The notes: generated by a model not told the origin, from the letters alone. DNA of 64,000 nucleotides from Antitrichia curtipendula (GCA_951230915.1 OX579636.1:39800912-39864911), one strand, 5' to 3'; numbered from the stretch's first letter, positions 13,001 to 25,444 are shown. Translations and numbers: made by a program.

Positions 13001-16000
13001 CCCCGTGCTGTCCCCCTTCGCAGCCAGTTCCACCTTCAACTTTTCAACCAGTTCTTGAAGTTCGTCCACTTGCCTGGAAGGCGACAATGCATACACCGAT
13101 TCTCAGGTACGAAAATACAGGAACTCGCAAGAAACAAATCCACAGCTCCCTACGCAGTTTGCAGAAGTACAGGCTCGACTCCAGATAACTCACCTTCCCA
13201 TTTTCGAGTAACTCTCGAGGGAAGAGCTTAAATTGCTGCGCAGCTCCTCCACTTCCGATCGATAGTTGTCAGCCTGCAAAAACACAAAAGGCAAAACCTC
13301 AGAATGAAAATTTCCGATCCTGCGCTTGCGCACACCTGCTCGGCTGATGGAGATCTGCACGGTACTATCAGAATAGCAATCGTTACCTCCAGTCGGAGAA
13401 GCTCATTCTCACGAGCTGCCGCGGCGAGCTCTGGTGCCAGGGCCTTTTTCTGAAAACCAACAGAAACGAGTTAGTCGGTCTCCCCAAACTCTGACGGCAT
13501 TCTGGTATGACATTGCAGTCCAATGTGGCAAGGTCAGCGAGAAAAGACACCTGAGGAGTTGTCAGAGGGACAAGGCCTTGATCGACCGCAATCTTCCCAT
13601 CCAGCGCTTCCAAAAGCTGGTCTCGTAAATCCGACATTTCCTCCAGCATCACATCTCTCTCTCCGCCTTCGCGAAATTCCTGCAGGCTGCACACTCACGA
13701 GTTCCACATCCTTAAATTCCCATCATTGCGGGCATGCACACTCCAAATGCATAGGACCGTCGTCAGCAGTACAAGTGGACTAAATACGACCGGCACTCGA
13801 ACTGGTCGTACCTACGAATTTGGTCCAGCAGACGAATGTTCTCCATAGCGAACCTAGTCAGCTCAGGATTGCGATCCGCTTTCTCCCGCATCAGCTCAAG
13901 CTCCTCCGTCAACATCTTCTTCTCGTCGGCAAGATACGAATCTACAGAGAGCAATCCCTTCGACAGAGTCTCCAGTCTTCGAATTTTGTCTTCACGAAAC
14001 CGCAGGACCATCTTGCTGCTCTGCGTGTCGGCCTCCCGCTGATGCACCTGCACAGGGCTGGTGGCGTCAGCACGATGAACTTCCCCTTCTAGAGCTCCTT
14101 AAAACAACAGGATGAGAGGTCAGACTCCCTACCAGGCGGCTGAGTTGCTCGATCTCCGCTGCCAGGCGCTTCGTGGTGGCATCAGCTGCCTGCTCACGCC
14201 TCAGCGCCCCAGCCACGACGGCCTCCATTTGTCGCAACTGCAAAATAACGGCGAAGGCTCAACTTACTCAGACGTCCGTGCCCAGATCACTCACAAGGCC
14301 AACGAGATCCGCGGTAACTTCGAGGACAAACTGAGCAGTCTCAGAGATTGAAATCCCCTACCTTTCTGCTAGAAACTTGGGGGCTGCCAAAAAACTTGTG
14401 GGCATCTCCCCAGGAGTCAAACGACCCGCGGACTGGGTTGAAATCATCTTGCGACAGTGGGATTCTTGAAATGCTTTGGCGGCGGAGGCGGTCCAGTTCC
14501 TCCTGGATCACAAGGAATCGAATTTCAAACACCGGTACGACTCATCGAGCGCAAAAACCCTGAACGACAGTACCCCACGACGTGCAACAGTCGACTGGGA
14601 AAGAAAAATCGAGCACCTTCATCTGTTGAATCTGAGCGCGAAGAGCTTTCACGTCCCCGGACGCATCCTCATTAATCACGGCCTGTTCACATCGCACATG
14701 TAAGTCAAACCGCAAACCCTTCACGTTCAGCCTCTCAAAGGACGCTTTCAAAGTGCAGCTGTGCTAGTCAGAAAAGGAAAAGTGGCGCACCGTATTGCGG
14801 ATGAGTTTAGCTCGCTGGGCAAATTTCAGAGTACTCAAGGTTTCCAGAGCATTGCTGCGCACACCACACAAACGAGGATCAGGGGAAAAAAAAGGGCTAG
14901 CCCTACGAGCGGACGAACGTCCACACGAAGTCATCAACATACAGTGTCGCAGGTAAACTCAGAACCGGGGATAGAAAGGACAAACCAGCTAGAAGGGCTG
15001 ACAGTAGCTATGATTGTAGTCTTCGAGTTCCCTCCCAGTGAATCCTGCACAGGATCATCGGTACTCAGCTTCGTCATCCGCATGAACAGGCCAATTCTTA
15101 CAGTTCACTTCACTTCACGACGCAGTGACCCAGGGCCCTCGCATCAAATGCCTCGAAATTGAGTCATGAATGCAACGGCGGACCTGCGTGTGGCACATGG
15201 CTAGTGATATTTTACCTGGAGAAGGAAGGTCAGCTTTGAGTCTCGATAAGGAACATGGCGTTGTTTGCCGTTTGCGACATCGACCAGAATCATAATGACC
15301 AACCTGCACAAGATCCGGGCCAATCAGATCATTCCTCCTCTCAAAAACAATGGTGCTACTGCCGACTCTCAAGTCACAAACTCGCCTCACACTGTCGAGC
15401 ACGCAAAATTACCCGAGGGTAGACAGAGATTTGTTGATATTGGCAGCTTCTTTCAGCCGCTCGCCTTCGGCTCCAGAGCTCTTTTGCCTGAAACCGAGCA
15501 AGTTTCCGTTAGAACTTCAATACCTTCAAGGTCAGGTTACAATTTCGCAAATTTCAAGGGTTTCCACAACTTCCATGCCATGCTGGAGATGCAAGATGTT
15601 TACCTTTCAGAACCTGCAAGGTCGACGAGATTCAGTCTTCCAAATCGGATATTAGTCATCGAGTCACGCTCCCATCTGCTTTCGATGATACATGTGAAAA
15701 CACTATGCGAGCGGCTGGACTCTCTGTTCATGTTCGTGGCTGCCACTTTCCTGTTCGCCGATCCCTGCAACAGAAAACGGAGGATCCCCATGAGCACTTA
15801 TGGATAGACAAAAATAATCGTGAAATCAACCGACGCTACCTTCGGGCTGGAAAACAGGTGCAGGGAGCGACCTGACTGAGCAACTGAATCACGTCTTGAA
15901 CACTGTTCACTTCCACCTCGGTCAAATTATCCACGTACACCCCTTTTCGCACATCCTCTCGCATCTGCAAGATATCATCACAAGGAATTCAACAACACGA

Positions 16001-18120
16001 AGCAGGAACGAAGAAACATCTCTTGCAAATCTCGTAAGATCCAAGGTGAAAAGGTGCAGCACCTGCAAGTTGGTTGAGGTAGGCTCCAGCAAATCAGTAA
16101 TTTGCTCGTTGTAGATTTCCAGGAAGGAACACTTTGTCAAAAATTTAAGGTTCTCGTCTTTGCGGCGTTCCTCCTCCTGCACAGTTCAACGAACACCGTC
16201 TCATCACTGGTTCCTTCCCAATGCGACGGAGCTCAAGTGATCACCGGTGAATCCCCAGACGTCTCATACATTCGTTACACGGATGCAGTGGCCAGAGGCT
16301 CATCATTCCACGGAGCCACTGAGATGCGTACCAGTTGGATTCTCGAGAAAAGATACTCGAACACGCGAGGAGTCATGCCCCGATTATCACTTGGTCTGTC
16401 ACCGAGATGCTCGATGTCCCCAAGCATAGTGTGGGTCTTGCCGCTTCCAGTCTGCAGCAACCGGACGCGATATCAGTCAACATCCAAAACTGCAGTAAAA
16501 TACCAATGCAGGGCACATACGTGCCAGCGACCAGAAGCCTCCACAGCCGATGCAAAATCGATAGCAAAATCGACGCAGATGCACACACAAACAAGCTCAA
16601 CCTGGCCGTATGCAAACATGCAGCTGTTGTAGCCCGCCATGCAATTTTCCACCATTGGCAACCCAGCCACCCGAAACAACTTCTCCTGCAAAAAAGAAAA
16701 CCAAGAAAAGACCTGCATCCGTCAGGGCAGTCCAACGACCCGTCATCCCTGCGCATCACCAAATTCTCCTCGCTCGACTCATTCAAAGACGACGACCGAC
16801 GACATTCACTTGCAAGGGACTGCGAACAGGTCCATGTGTATGCGAACCTGGGAGATAATTTCGCCAGCTACATGGTCAAAGGTGAACCGAGTTTCCGGAG
16901 GCCCCGTCCAGGTGAGGGCGTGGGGACTCTCTTGCCTCAAGCATTTGCTGAACCCTTGGGAGACCATTTCTGTGCTGCTGATAGGACGAGTTCTAATCAA
17001 AACCTGTAGAAACCAAATTCCCTGTGAGACAAACGCAGGGAAGAGTCGCACAGAGCAGACAACCGTTGATTTTGATCCTAGGTCAAATTCATGTTCGAGA
17101 GAAAAACGTTCAGGCGCACACTGAAGAGAGCAATGCGCGACGGCTGGAAATGGTTCCACCACTGGTGCACGGAGCAATATTCCAATGAAGAGAAATGCCA
17201 GGCTTCTGAATTCATCCTCATTCGTGAAAACTCAAAATTCCACTGCCGCTCACAGAACGTACGCAACGGGGAAGGAACTCGACCTGGAGTACTTAAGCAA
17301 CCGCAAGAAAATTTCAACGAATCCAGAAGACTTCCAACACCGCGCTCACCTGGACGTTGTGGTCGAGCCAGAACGTGGGATCCTCTTCCAGGTTGAATTG
17401 TTGCTCGCTTGTTCCCTGTGAAACGTGTCGCCCGCCGCCAGGCAAGGGCACAAGCGCACGGGACGTCGACGAAACAGACGCTGCAACTCCTTGAGCGGCT
17501 CCGTACTTCAGAGTCCGCGTCACGCTCTTCGCAGGAGTGGCGGACACGTTCTGACTACAATTCGGACGAACGGACGAAGCAGGCTCAGAATCCGCGCCGT
17601 GTTTCATTGCGCGCTCGTTCCTGTGCCCACGGGGAGTGTGAGAATTCGCATTCTCGGAAACCTGTTTAGCCACGCCCTGTTGCTCCGGGATCCCCTTGCT
17701 CACAACACCTGCAGCACCAAAAGCCATGCCACCCGACGGCACATCCGCCCCTGTCTCGGCCGCGCTCGCGTCCTGCAGCCTCGAGGCAGGCTGACTCCTC
17801 GCGGGAGACTGGTGACGACTGTGAGCTTTCTTGCTCTTCCCATTCCCTTGCCTCTCAGGGGTCCCTTCCCCGTTCTCGACGTGAGGGAACAGGCACTGAC
17901 CGCCCCTCTTCTTCCCCTTCGGCGTCGCGCCCTTCGGCGTCAGCGCATCGGCGCCATTCTCGTCGGAGTTGCGGCAGGCCTCCGAGATCGAACTCAGCGG
18001 CTTCCGCGTCGGCGTCAAGTCCCCGGAGCTCGCGCAATTGGCATCCATGTTTTCTTGACCAGGCTTCTTGGGAGAGCCACGCACCACCGCGCTTCGCAGG
18101 GGCGACGCCCCTCTGCCCAT
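4001..18120 (-). CDS. KIN12: KIN-12 class (POK-like) phragmoplast kinesin, giant, 3' end missing
   Basis: This is a plus-end-type motor with an N-terminal head. KIN-12/POK kinesins act at the phragmoplast and the cortical division site in plant cytokinesis. I assembled 33 minus-strand exons with GT-AG borders and consistent phase: 17350-18120, 16848-17003, 16602-16685, 16332-16451, 16063-16176, 15872-15964, 15604-15764, 15413-15487, 15216-15303, 14986-15044, 14791-14854, 14617-14682, 14362-14502, 14133-14237, 13812-14047, 13551-13686, 13387-13449, 13194-13273, 12920-13073, 12718-12819, 12501-12581, 10092-12383, 6245-10003, 5968-6066, 5726-5871, 5524-5611, 5290-5364, 4963-5118, 4746-4844, 4573-4641, 4394-4464, 4140-4251, and 4001-4027 cut by the gap. 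They sum to 9,942 nt (3,314 codons). Residues 1-257 are a basic, Ser/Pro-rich N-terminal extension. The motor spans about 258-595: P-loop GQTGSGKT (336-343, split between exons 3 and 4), switch [11 protein letters not shown] (457-466), switch II DLAGSE (494-499), then a KIN-12-type NEDASGDV neck near 600. From about 660 to 3,314 the protein is almost all heptad coiled coil. The ATG at 18118-18120 is the first in the open frame. Arabidopsis POKs are shorter (roughly 2,000-2,800 residues, from memory). The C-terminus is unseen. Confidence 0.95.
9554..13353 (-). repeat. Right arm of the perfect inverted duplication
   Basis: This is the template segment inside the KIN-12 gene, mirrored by 1-3,800. 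It runs from intron 17 to about 450 nt into the giant exon 23. It sits in a gene that reads continuously on both sides, so this arm is likely the genuine locus. Confidence 0.95.
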
Positions 18121-18960
18121 GACCCGGACACAGGCACTACACTACAGCCCTCGCTACTCGCCCGATGGCGACCGTCACTCACCTTCCGAAAGCCTCACCT
18201 CCAGCAAGCCGTCTCTGCCAATCCTCGTCTTCATCGGCCGGATTTCGACAACACGTCAACCCTCGCAACCTAACGAAAATCCTCAATCCTGTTCTCCCAC
18301 TCGGAATGCTCGCACGCAGTCCTCCTAACGCTCCCCTCGCTCAATTCAGGGCAGTGGCGAGCCTGCCTTCGGCTAGCTCCTCTTCGCTGCCTTCCGTCGA
18401 CGCCTGGTCCTCGATCGAGGACACAGCCACTGCTGCCAAGAATCCGTCCACAACTACTGCCTACCGAACTACGGCTGCTTCTACGGGAAAGATCGCTCGC
18501 ACAGGCGGGGAATGGGGCTCCTTGAAGACCTAGCTAATGCGAGCGCGACCAAGGGCAAGGCAGGGCGATGCCGAAGGGTGGCGTCAGCGGTAGCCGTTGC
18601 AAATTTGAACGCCCCGTTTCCGCGGCACCAGCTCCGCCCCATATTCAAATTCTGGAAGGGGGGACGTGCGGCCGCCAGATCTACTCCCTTCGTACAGTCC
18701 TCTTTTGTTTGTGTATGCCAGAACTTGGCTCTGAGGAATTTAATAGGTTTCGTAGATGTTGGCATTGGCTTCGGATAAGTTAATTTACGGCAGGTTTGCA
18801 CGTCTGCTGGAGCCTGGAGGTCTCCTTTCAGGCATACACTTCCAAAGTTGGGAGCAGATTATTAGTTTATTTCGGAATTGGATGTAAATGGAAGCGTGGA
18901 CTTAATTGTGAAATGTACTGAGTTTCTGATTTCTATATTATGATAATAGGGGTAGTCACA
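18121..18960 (-). promoter_or_regulatory. Upstream region of KIN-12 with two AACGG (MSA-like) cores
   Basis: This is GC-rich DNA directly upstream of the kinesin ATG, giving way to AT-rich DNA by about 18,800. On the gene strand, AACGG cores lie at 18,594-18,598 (context GCAACGGCTA) and 18,614-18,618 (context AAACGGGGC), about 475-500 bases before the ATG. AACGG is the core of the mitosis-specific activator element bound by three-repeat MYB factors in plant G2/M genes, the expected expression window for a phragmoplast kinesin. The transcription start is not visible. Short open frames here on both strands look like chance GC-rich frames. Confidence 0.45.
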
Positions 18961-19330
18961 CGTCCTCCAAGAACCAGATTTTCTTGAAGAATGTGAACTT
19001 TGTGAGAGAAATGAAGAGCCAATGTTGAGTTGTTTTGAGTGAAGGTGTGACCCCCCTTCTCAGCATAGAAAATTTTCTTTGAGAACCAAATTCATTGTTG
19101 TAAAAGTTGTGATGGACTTGCAGGTGGCGCATGTAACGCAAAGTACGGACAAAACTCCGTTGTAACAGAGAGAAAAAGTGTTGCATTGTGGTGAAAGTGA
19201 GCTACGGAAGAGTGAAAAATCCTCCGAGGAAATTTTCTTCAACTTATTTCTTTACATGTGGAGGAGAAGAACAACACTTCCAAAACCTTGGAGATCGAGA
19301 GCTCTCGAAGCCACAGAAAAAAAACATAAA
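18961..19330. other. AT-rich intergenic DNA, nothing recognised
   Basis: The sequence has no frame with codon-like composition, no splice-bounded exon that I can support, and no RNA gene pattern. Confidence 0.5.
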
Positions 19331-19484
19331 GAGCACCACGCATCCAATCTCCAAGAATCGTCCAAGGATCAGAGAAGGTATCACTACTCCTAATGTAGAA
19401 GTCACTAGAGCACCACACATCCAATCTCCAAGAATCGTCCAAGGATCAGAGAAGGTATCACTACTCCTAATGTAGAAGTCACTA
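19331..19484. repeat. Two-copy 77-bp tandem duplication
   Basis: Units 19,331-19,407 and 19,408-19,484 both begin GAGCACCAC and end GAAGTCACTA. They differ by about one base (ACGCATCC versus ACACATCC), so the duplication is recent. Confidence 0.95.
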
Positions 19485-19894
19485 GTGTGCTCTGTGCCAT
19501 TCCCACAACCAAAATAAAAGCAAAAATCATTTTTTAATTCTTGAAAACTTTGAAATTCAATATCTTTCACACCATGGGTCCAAATACTATGAAATAAAGC
19601 ATATATGCCTTTCCTTGCAAAGAGCTTCCCAATGATATAAAAAAATGTGACCAAGGGACAAATGATCTAGGATATCTCACCATAAATAACAAAACAAAAC
19701 AAACAACTTAATTTAAGGCATGGATTGTTTTATAAACATATGGTACTATGGAACAATTTTGAATCACAGGTTAGCTAGTGGAATTGAAAAATAAAAATTG
19801 GTTGCAGTTTGAAAACATCAAAACCTCCCCAAATAAAATATCTATAAAATTTCTACTTAGAATAAGAAACATGACTTTGTACTTGAAATAATTG

Positions 19895-20725
19895 TTCAAT
19901 GTTGAAATTAAAGAAAAATAATTGGTAAAATTCAAAAAATATCCCAAACACTAGATGGCATTACTAAGGAAGAAGACTTTTTCATATGTGGTGCTATGGA
20001 GCACTTGATTGGGTATAATATAAGAGGTGCTACCTATTGGCTCTCCAAATATTATGTAGTTAGCTAAAGTACAAAAATAATGGAGCAATTTGAAAGAATG
20101 AAGATTGTAGAAAAAGTGGGGCCTCTACAGACAAATGTTATTTATAGAGTAGTAGAATGGAGACCCTTGTATCCCTAAAGGACCAATTGTTGATTCAAAG
20201 AACGCATAAAATCTCAAGTAGATTTCTAAAAAGTCAATATGGATGGGATAATTACGGAATTTAGACACAAAGTGTGAACATATAAATTTTGAGTGGAATT
20301 TTTTTTAAAATCAGGGGCTCGATTCAAAAGTTAGGTTATCCTGAACTTTTCAAACAACCAGGGCATCTTCTACAATTTTGAAATTTGGCAAATATATAAT
20401 TTACATGATACGAGAAGCAAAATGTCAATTAAAATAATCAAGTGGAGTATAAAGATCTCACTCTAGAAGGAATTAAAGTATCTAACCCTATTGAGTAAGG
20501 CTAGAAATAAAAAAATCTTTTAACTTCGAGTATTATAATTTTTCAATCTATGTAGTCAAAAATTATGAATTTTTTCCGCACATTTCTATAGTAGGTTTAT
20601 ACAAATTTGTATGATTGAATTTATAAAAAAATTAAAAAAAATCATTTTTTTCTCATTGCCCTATAAAAAGGCAATTTCTTACAATTTCTACTTAAAATGT
20701 GCCTTGGTCTTATAGGGATGAATAT
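19895..20725 (+). repeat. Dispersed repeat, copy 1 (partner 46,390-47,223)
   Basis: A stretch of about 830 bases matches 46,390-47,223 in the same direction with many substitutions. Shared landmarks are CATATGTGGTG, ATTATGTAGTTAG, AATGAAGATTGTA and, at the right end, TGTGCCTTGGTC followed by a decayed TTTAGGGGTTAA-like end. No coding frame survives. The right end resembles the TTAA-ended elements described below. Confidence 0.7.
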
Positions 20726-21009
20726 ATTGTAATATTAGAAGAAGTTACATTATACAAATTTAATTGTCCTTGTTCTCTTAAAGATAATTTTTCGCACTGA
20801 ATGTTATTCCAAAAGGCTAATCAATACAAAATAATCAATTATGACTCTTGATAACAAAACAATATAAATTTCTTAAAGGAATAGGAAAAGGTTGTATAAC
20901 TTCATTATAATATACAATGTAACAATACAATATAACAAAAAGATGTGTCATGACCTTTTTGTCCCCCCCTCCCCATCAATGCTGTTGATTACAACAAACA
21001 ATTTGAAAT

Positions 21010-21160
21010 ACAAATACATGATATTGTATTGATACAGATACAAGATACAAGATATTATACTAATTTTAGATATGGATACGGAATATTGTACTAGAACAAT
21101 ACTGGATACATATATGGGACATTGTACTACAACAAGGTATGGATATGGGATACAATGAAC
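21010..21160. repeat. Degenerate GATACAAGATATTGTAC-type tandem repeat
   Basis: Loose repetition of GATAC, ATATTGTACTA and GGATA words at an irregular spacing of roughly 45 bases. It does not look coding. Confidence 0.45.
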
Positions 21161-21424
21161 TAGGATAAATCCCATTTAGAATGTCAAATCTAATGGCTTC
21201 TCAAAATTACAAATAGGGGGATAATGAAACAAATTTATTTTTAAATTAATTTAAATTATTATTTTTTACCTCAAAGAAGGGGAGGTTAAATGAAATGAAT
21301 TTGAATGAATGTTAATTTTTCTGAGCTCATTGTGACAGTTTGTCACACAAGGACAGTGAGCTCAAAAGATACAGTAACAGCAGTAAGATACAATATACAT
21401 TTTTATTGATGTCAATAGACTTTG

Positions 21425-22004
21425 GCTAGCTCTCAGGGGTGCACTTAGTTCTACTACAACAAACCACGTGTGAACGAGTGGTTTCTAATCAAATATATTT
21501 TCAACCTAAAATTTTGAGCATTCTTTAATAATGACTATAGGTTTCTATTGCCAAAATTTCCAACTCAAATAAAATTTGAAATGACTTCTTGAAGAGGTTG
21601 AAAATGAACTAAAATGGCATGTTTTTCAACTCAAATAGTTATAGAGAACAAATTTAGATGACCATTGAATCAATATTCAACTCAAAACGAGCTTCCAACA
21701 TAGAGTTATTCTTAGGAATTTTTTGTTCATTTTTTAAACAATTTTTTCTTATATAATAGAGGAATATGAAAGTTATTTTTCAGTTCTATAGTGTATTTTT
21801 TTTACTTCAAAAATTTGTAACTAATTATTATTAACAAAAAAAATATCAATAATTCAAAACATAAACTTTCAAAGTAGGAAAATTTATTCATATATTTTTT
21901 ATATATTTATATTTAAAATTCAAAAAGTATATAGGGGTCCAAAGTTTTTTTCGCACATGGTTTCTAATGGATAATCTAAGTGAACTCCCCGAGCGCTAAC
22001 TAGC
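21425..22004 (-). mobile_element. MITE-like element, family A (580 bp)
   Basis: Imperfect terminal inverted repeats: left GCTAGCTCTCAGGGG through CACTTAG at 21,448; right CTAAGTGAACTCCCCGAGCG through CTAGC at 22,004. Its interior is the reverse complement of 49,080-49,425 and 57,172-57,760, for example GTTTTTCAACTCAAAT against ATTTGAGTTGAAAAAC. It has no transposase and looks non-autonomous. Confidence 0.7.
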
Positions 22005-22480
22005 ATTTAAAAAGAAGTTGTATTCAATGATATAGGCATCCATACTCATACATGTTGAATCGTAGACACTGAGTTAGTTGGGAAGGTATAGGATGTGTGT
22101 TGGTTGGGTGTGAGGTTTTAAGCAGGGGGCCATAGTATTGGAGCCACAACCAATGGAAATCAAATCAAGAGTGGTTTAGAAGTCTAACCTAACATTCACC
22201 CACCAATTGCTTTTTTGGAATATAACACTTTCTTGCAATTTTGCATGAGAATTTACCAAGCTCCTTTGCTACTATAGATGAAGGGAAATAAAGGAGTTTA
22301 AAATGAAGTTTAACATTCAGTGGACAAAGTAGCCATAGAATGTCAATTTCATGACAGTCTCACTTGCAGTTTTGCCCTAAATACTAAGGGCCGCTTCAGG
22401 GGGAAAGCATGCTACGGTCTACTTGCTTTGGCACATTCAATAAAAAAAATGTAAATAAAGTTTTTAACACTTTGGATTCT
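22005..22480. other. Intergenic DNA, no gene seen
   Basis: AT-rich sequence without a supported frame, RNA gene or clear repeat boundary. Confidence 0.4.
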
Positions 22481-22481
22481 T

Positions 22482-22690
22482 GGTGAAGAAAGCAACAAGA
22501 TTCTACAGGTGGGCCAAATTTTTATATTGTTTAATTTGTCTTGAAGTTAATTTTTTAAGAATTTTGTTTGTTTTTATTTATTATATTGTTTAACTCATTT
22601 TATTGTTTAATTCCACAATATATCTTGTAGAAGGAATTAAACAATAAGAAAATTAGGCCCACTTGTAAAATCTTGCTAGTTTCTTCTTCC
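22482..22690. mobile_element. Small foldback MITE, about 210 bp
   Basis: The arms 22,482-22,537 and 22,635-22,690 are near-complementary over about 55 bases: AAGAAAGCAACAAGATT and GGTGGGCC on the left against GGCCCACTTGTAAAATCTTG and TTTCTTCTT on the right. The loop between is AT-rich. No coding frame. Confidence 0.7.
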
Positions 22691-23784
22691 AACCAATTAA
22701 AATTTTAAAATTTATATTTAATGCAAGAAAAGAAAATAAATACTAAAATATGTATATTAGTGAATAAAACTAAATACTGAGCAAATTGAAAAATGCGTTT
22801 GGACCCTAGAATACATTCGTAATGTCAACCATCACACCAAATTTATGCGTGTAATTCTCCTCATTTATATACACTTAAAATAAATTAGTTTCTCAAATGT
22901 GACCCCGTGACATCAAAAGTGGTAGGCTGTAGCATGCTTTCACCCTTCACACTATGGTCAACCAAGTCGAGAGGCCATGGGATTGAGTGGCCAAACTTTG
23001 TTGAGAGTCCAAAGAAATGAGCAATAAATAGGCAATAAAATATAGGAATTAGAGCCTTTGGCCAACCATAGTGTGAACTCCCTTTAACCCCTAAGTGCCT
23101 AAGCCTTTCCAAGGGTGTTTTTCCTATGAAAAAAGAGCATAGGAGAGTAGTTATCTCCCATGAAGCAAATTTTTTTTTTTTTTGAAATCTGACTGCATAG
23201 ATGTTTCTAGAGCTTGCTTGCTAGTATGTATACCAATTTTGAGTATAAAATTCAATAGGAGTTGTGAGATTATAACAAAAGAAAAGTATGCATTCTATTT
23301 TTAGTGTGTTGTCCCTCCCCACTATGTTGCTGAAATTTGCATATAAAAGTTTTTTGGGATGGGAGGTGACATGAACAACTACATATAGTGTTAGTACACT
23401 AAAATGCACTTTCAAAAAACTGAATTTTACATGAAAAGCTATCAAACTCATTATACAGTCGACCTTGTAATTGTTGAAATGCAATTTTGTTTGATAAGTG
23501 GAAATTGCAAAAAACTCCAAATCAACACTTGCATGTTTAAATTTTCAAACGGTGAAAATCATGAAAACACTTTACTCTTTCCATTGGGACGATTTTCAAA
23601 GCAAATGAATATGTACAATTTTTTAGATCTCAAATCAAGTGAAATTGATGAGCTTTGTTCAAAACCAAGAAATGAAGTAAAATTGGCAAGCTTTACTCTT
23701 CACTAATGGTACATATATGTAGTTGAGGACCTCTAGAAAATCAAATATTAACCTTTCTCAGTGAAGAATGAAAGTTTTCAATAG

Positions 23785-24210
23785 TTAACCCTCAAAACTG
23801 CCAGTAAAAATTTTTTAAACGGTCAAACGTTTTTAACTGCCAACTGCAAAATGAGCCTGAAATTTCAGGTCGACCATAAGGTAATCTGCTCTTAAAGCGA
23901 CCATTTAAGAGCTGTTTGCCTTTTCGGGGAACCTAAACTCCTTGAAACAATTTTCAGTTAATTTTAAGAGGAAGAAAAATGAAATTGGCATCTAACCCAA
24001 GTCGTTTCATATTTTTTGGACCTTTGTGGAATTAGTTACAAATTTTTGAAGTTAAAACGCAGTGGTCACTAAAACCGACCACCTCCTGAAATGTACACCG
24101 TTGATACATTGAAGAAAGCAAAATGTACCTCTGTGCCATGTTTGGTTTTAGAGCCCGCTCGCTTTTAGAGCAGACTACCTTATATGGTCGCCCAGGCAGT
24201 TAGGGGTTAA
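23785..24210. mobile_element. TTAA-flanked element with CCC/GGG termini, containing a family-B MITE core
   Basis: The left end reads TTAACCCTCAAAACTGCC (23,785) and the right end GGCAGTTAGGGGTTAA (ending 24,210), so both ends have TTAA next to CCC/GGG. An alternative left end, TTAACCCCTAAGTGCC at 23,082, matches the right end slightly better and would make the element 1.1 kb. Nested inside are 23,871-23,900 and 24,159-24,190, inverted repeats around AAGGTAATCTGCTCT and AGAGCAGACTACCTT that belong to the CTAAGGTA family also found at 26 kb and 36 kb. Confidence 0.6.
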
Positions 24211-24489
24211 GACACTGAAGGATGATTCACCTCGTGCATAGAATCATTGCATTCACATTGATTCAGTGTTTTTCTCGCTCACCTTTGGCCAGCTTCAACT
24301 GCGCCTCAAATTAAACTGCCAAACAAAATAGAATGGATCATTACAAATTGTTCTATAAACCAGGTAGATGAATAACCAACACAAGTCAGGTAGGTATGAA
24401 AGCTCCCTGTCAAATGATTGACAGTTTAATTAGCTGGTAGGCAATAGGAACTTTGAGTTCTCTCGCAGATCTACAGCATGTCATGGCCA

Positions 24490-24960
24490 GTACCTTGATG
24501 TACATGAGACATACATCTCTATAGACGAAATCCAAAAGTTCCACAAGAAATTGGCACTTTAATTTCCAGTGTTGTAGTGGTAATGCTCCACTTCTTTTGA
24601 GTCAAAATCTCAGATTCAAATTCCCTTGTAAGGTAGGTACACCCAAAACCACCACTTTTTGCTACTGAGCCTAGTTGTTACTATTATTAGAATGGTCAAA
24701 TTTTCATATGTTCTTGTTGGCAAGTGAAAGGAGGTTCCAACGCACCAAAGAACATGGCATTTGGATACTGTATGCAAAAGTTATTAAGGAACAAAGTTTG
24801 GTTTTGAAGCTGCGTTTCTTCCACATAAGGTACAGAACTGATTTTGGAGATGTACATATAGTATAGATGGCGGTTTAAGGTCAGTGGCACATTTGGGGGG
24901 GTACCTACCTTACTTTCCTCTCAGAAATCAGTTGCAGAATTTTTCTGAAAAGTTGCAGAG
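24490..24960. repeat. Left arm of a distant inverted repeat (partner 26,810-27,005)
   Basis: 24,494-24,640 is the reverse complement of 26,850-27,000: TTGGCACTTTAATTTCCAGT here against ACTGGAAATTAAAGTGCCAA there. 24,900-24,945 is the reverse complement of 26,813-26,860 (TTTCCTCTCAGAAATCAGTT). About 255 bases present here between the two blocks are absent from the partner, so the left arm seems to have received an insertion. The enclosed 1.8 kb may be one older element. Confidence 0.65.
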
Positions 24961-25444
24961 GTTCACTGAATCTTTTTGCGCAGGTTATCATGATCCTGAA
25001 GCGCAGCACAAGGCAGTTTAGTTATTTTTATTCATGAATGTGTACCATCTTCTGTTGCTCCCCTCTGATGGATTGTTGTACGTTTATGGCAACCCTTGTG
25101 GCGAAGGTAATCTGTCCTTTTTAAGACGAAGAATGAGTTTTTTTGATTTGATCAAGTTGTGGAAAGTATTATCCAATTGGAGCTGTAATATTTATATCAT
25201 TAGATTGAGAGAAGAACATTGCATGTGTTGGCTCAAGGAAGATCATTATCATTTGAACAAATAAAAATCTCTTACTAGATCAACTCTTCTAAAACTATTT
25301 ACAAAAAGTTGTGAAGGACTCGATTGGGCCTTACTAGATCATTGTTAAAGGATTAAATAATCTCATTCCAATACTTAAAATCAATGCTTTCCTTGTCAAG
25401 ATGAAGCTGCAATTTGCCCAAGTTAGTATTGGATTCAACAAGTG

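Noticed and set aside
17409..18533. Several long plus-strand frames opposite kinesin exon 1 and its upstream region
   Set aside because: Arg/Pro/Ser-rich shadow frames of a GC-rich coding exon and promoter.
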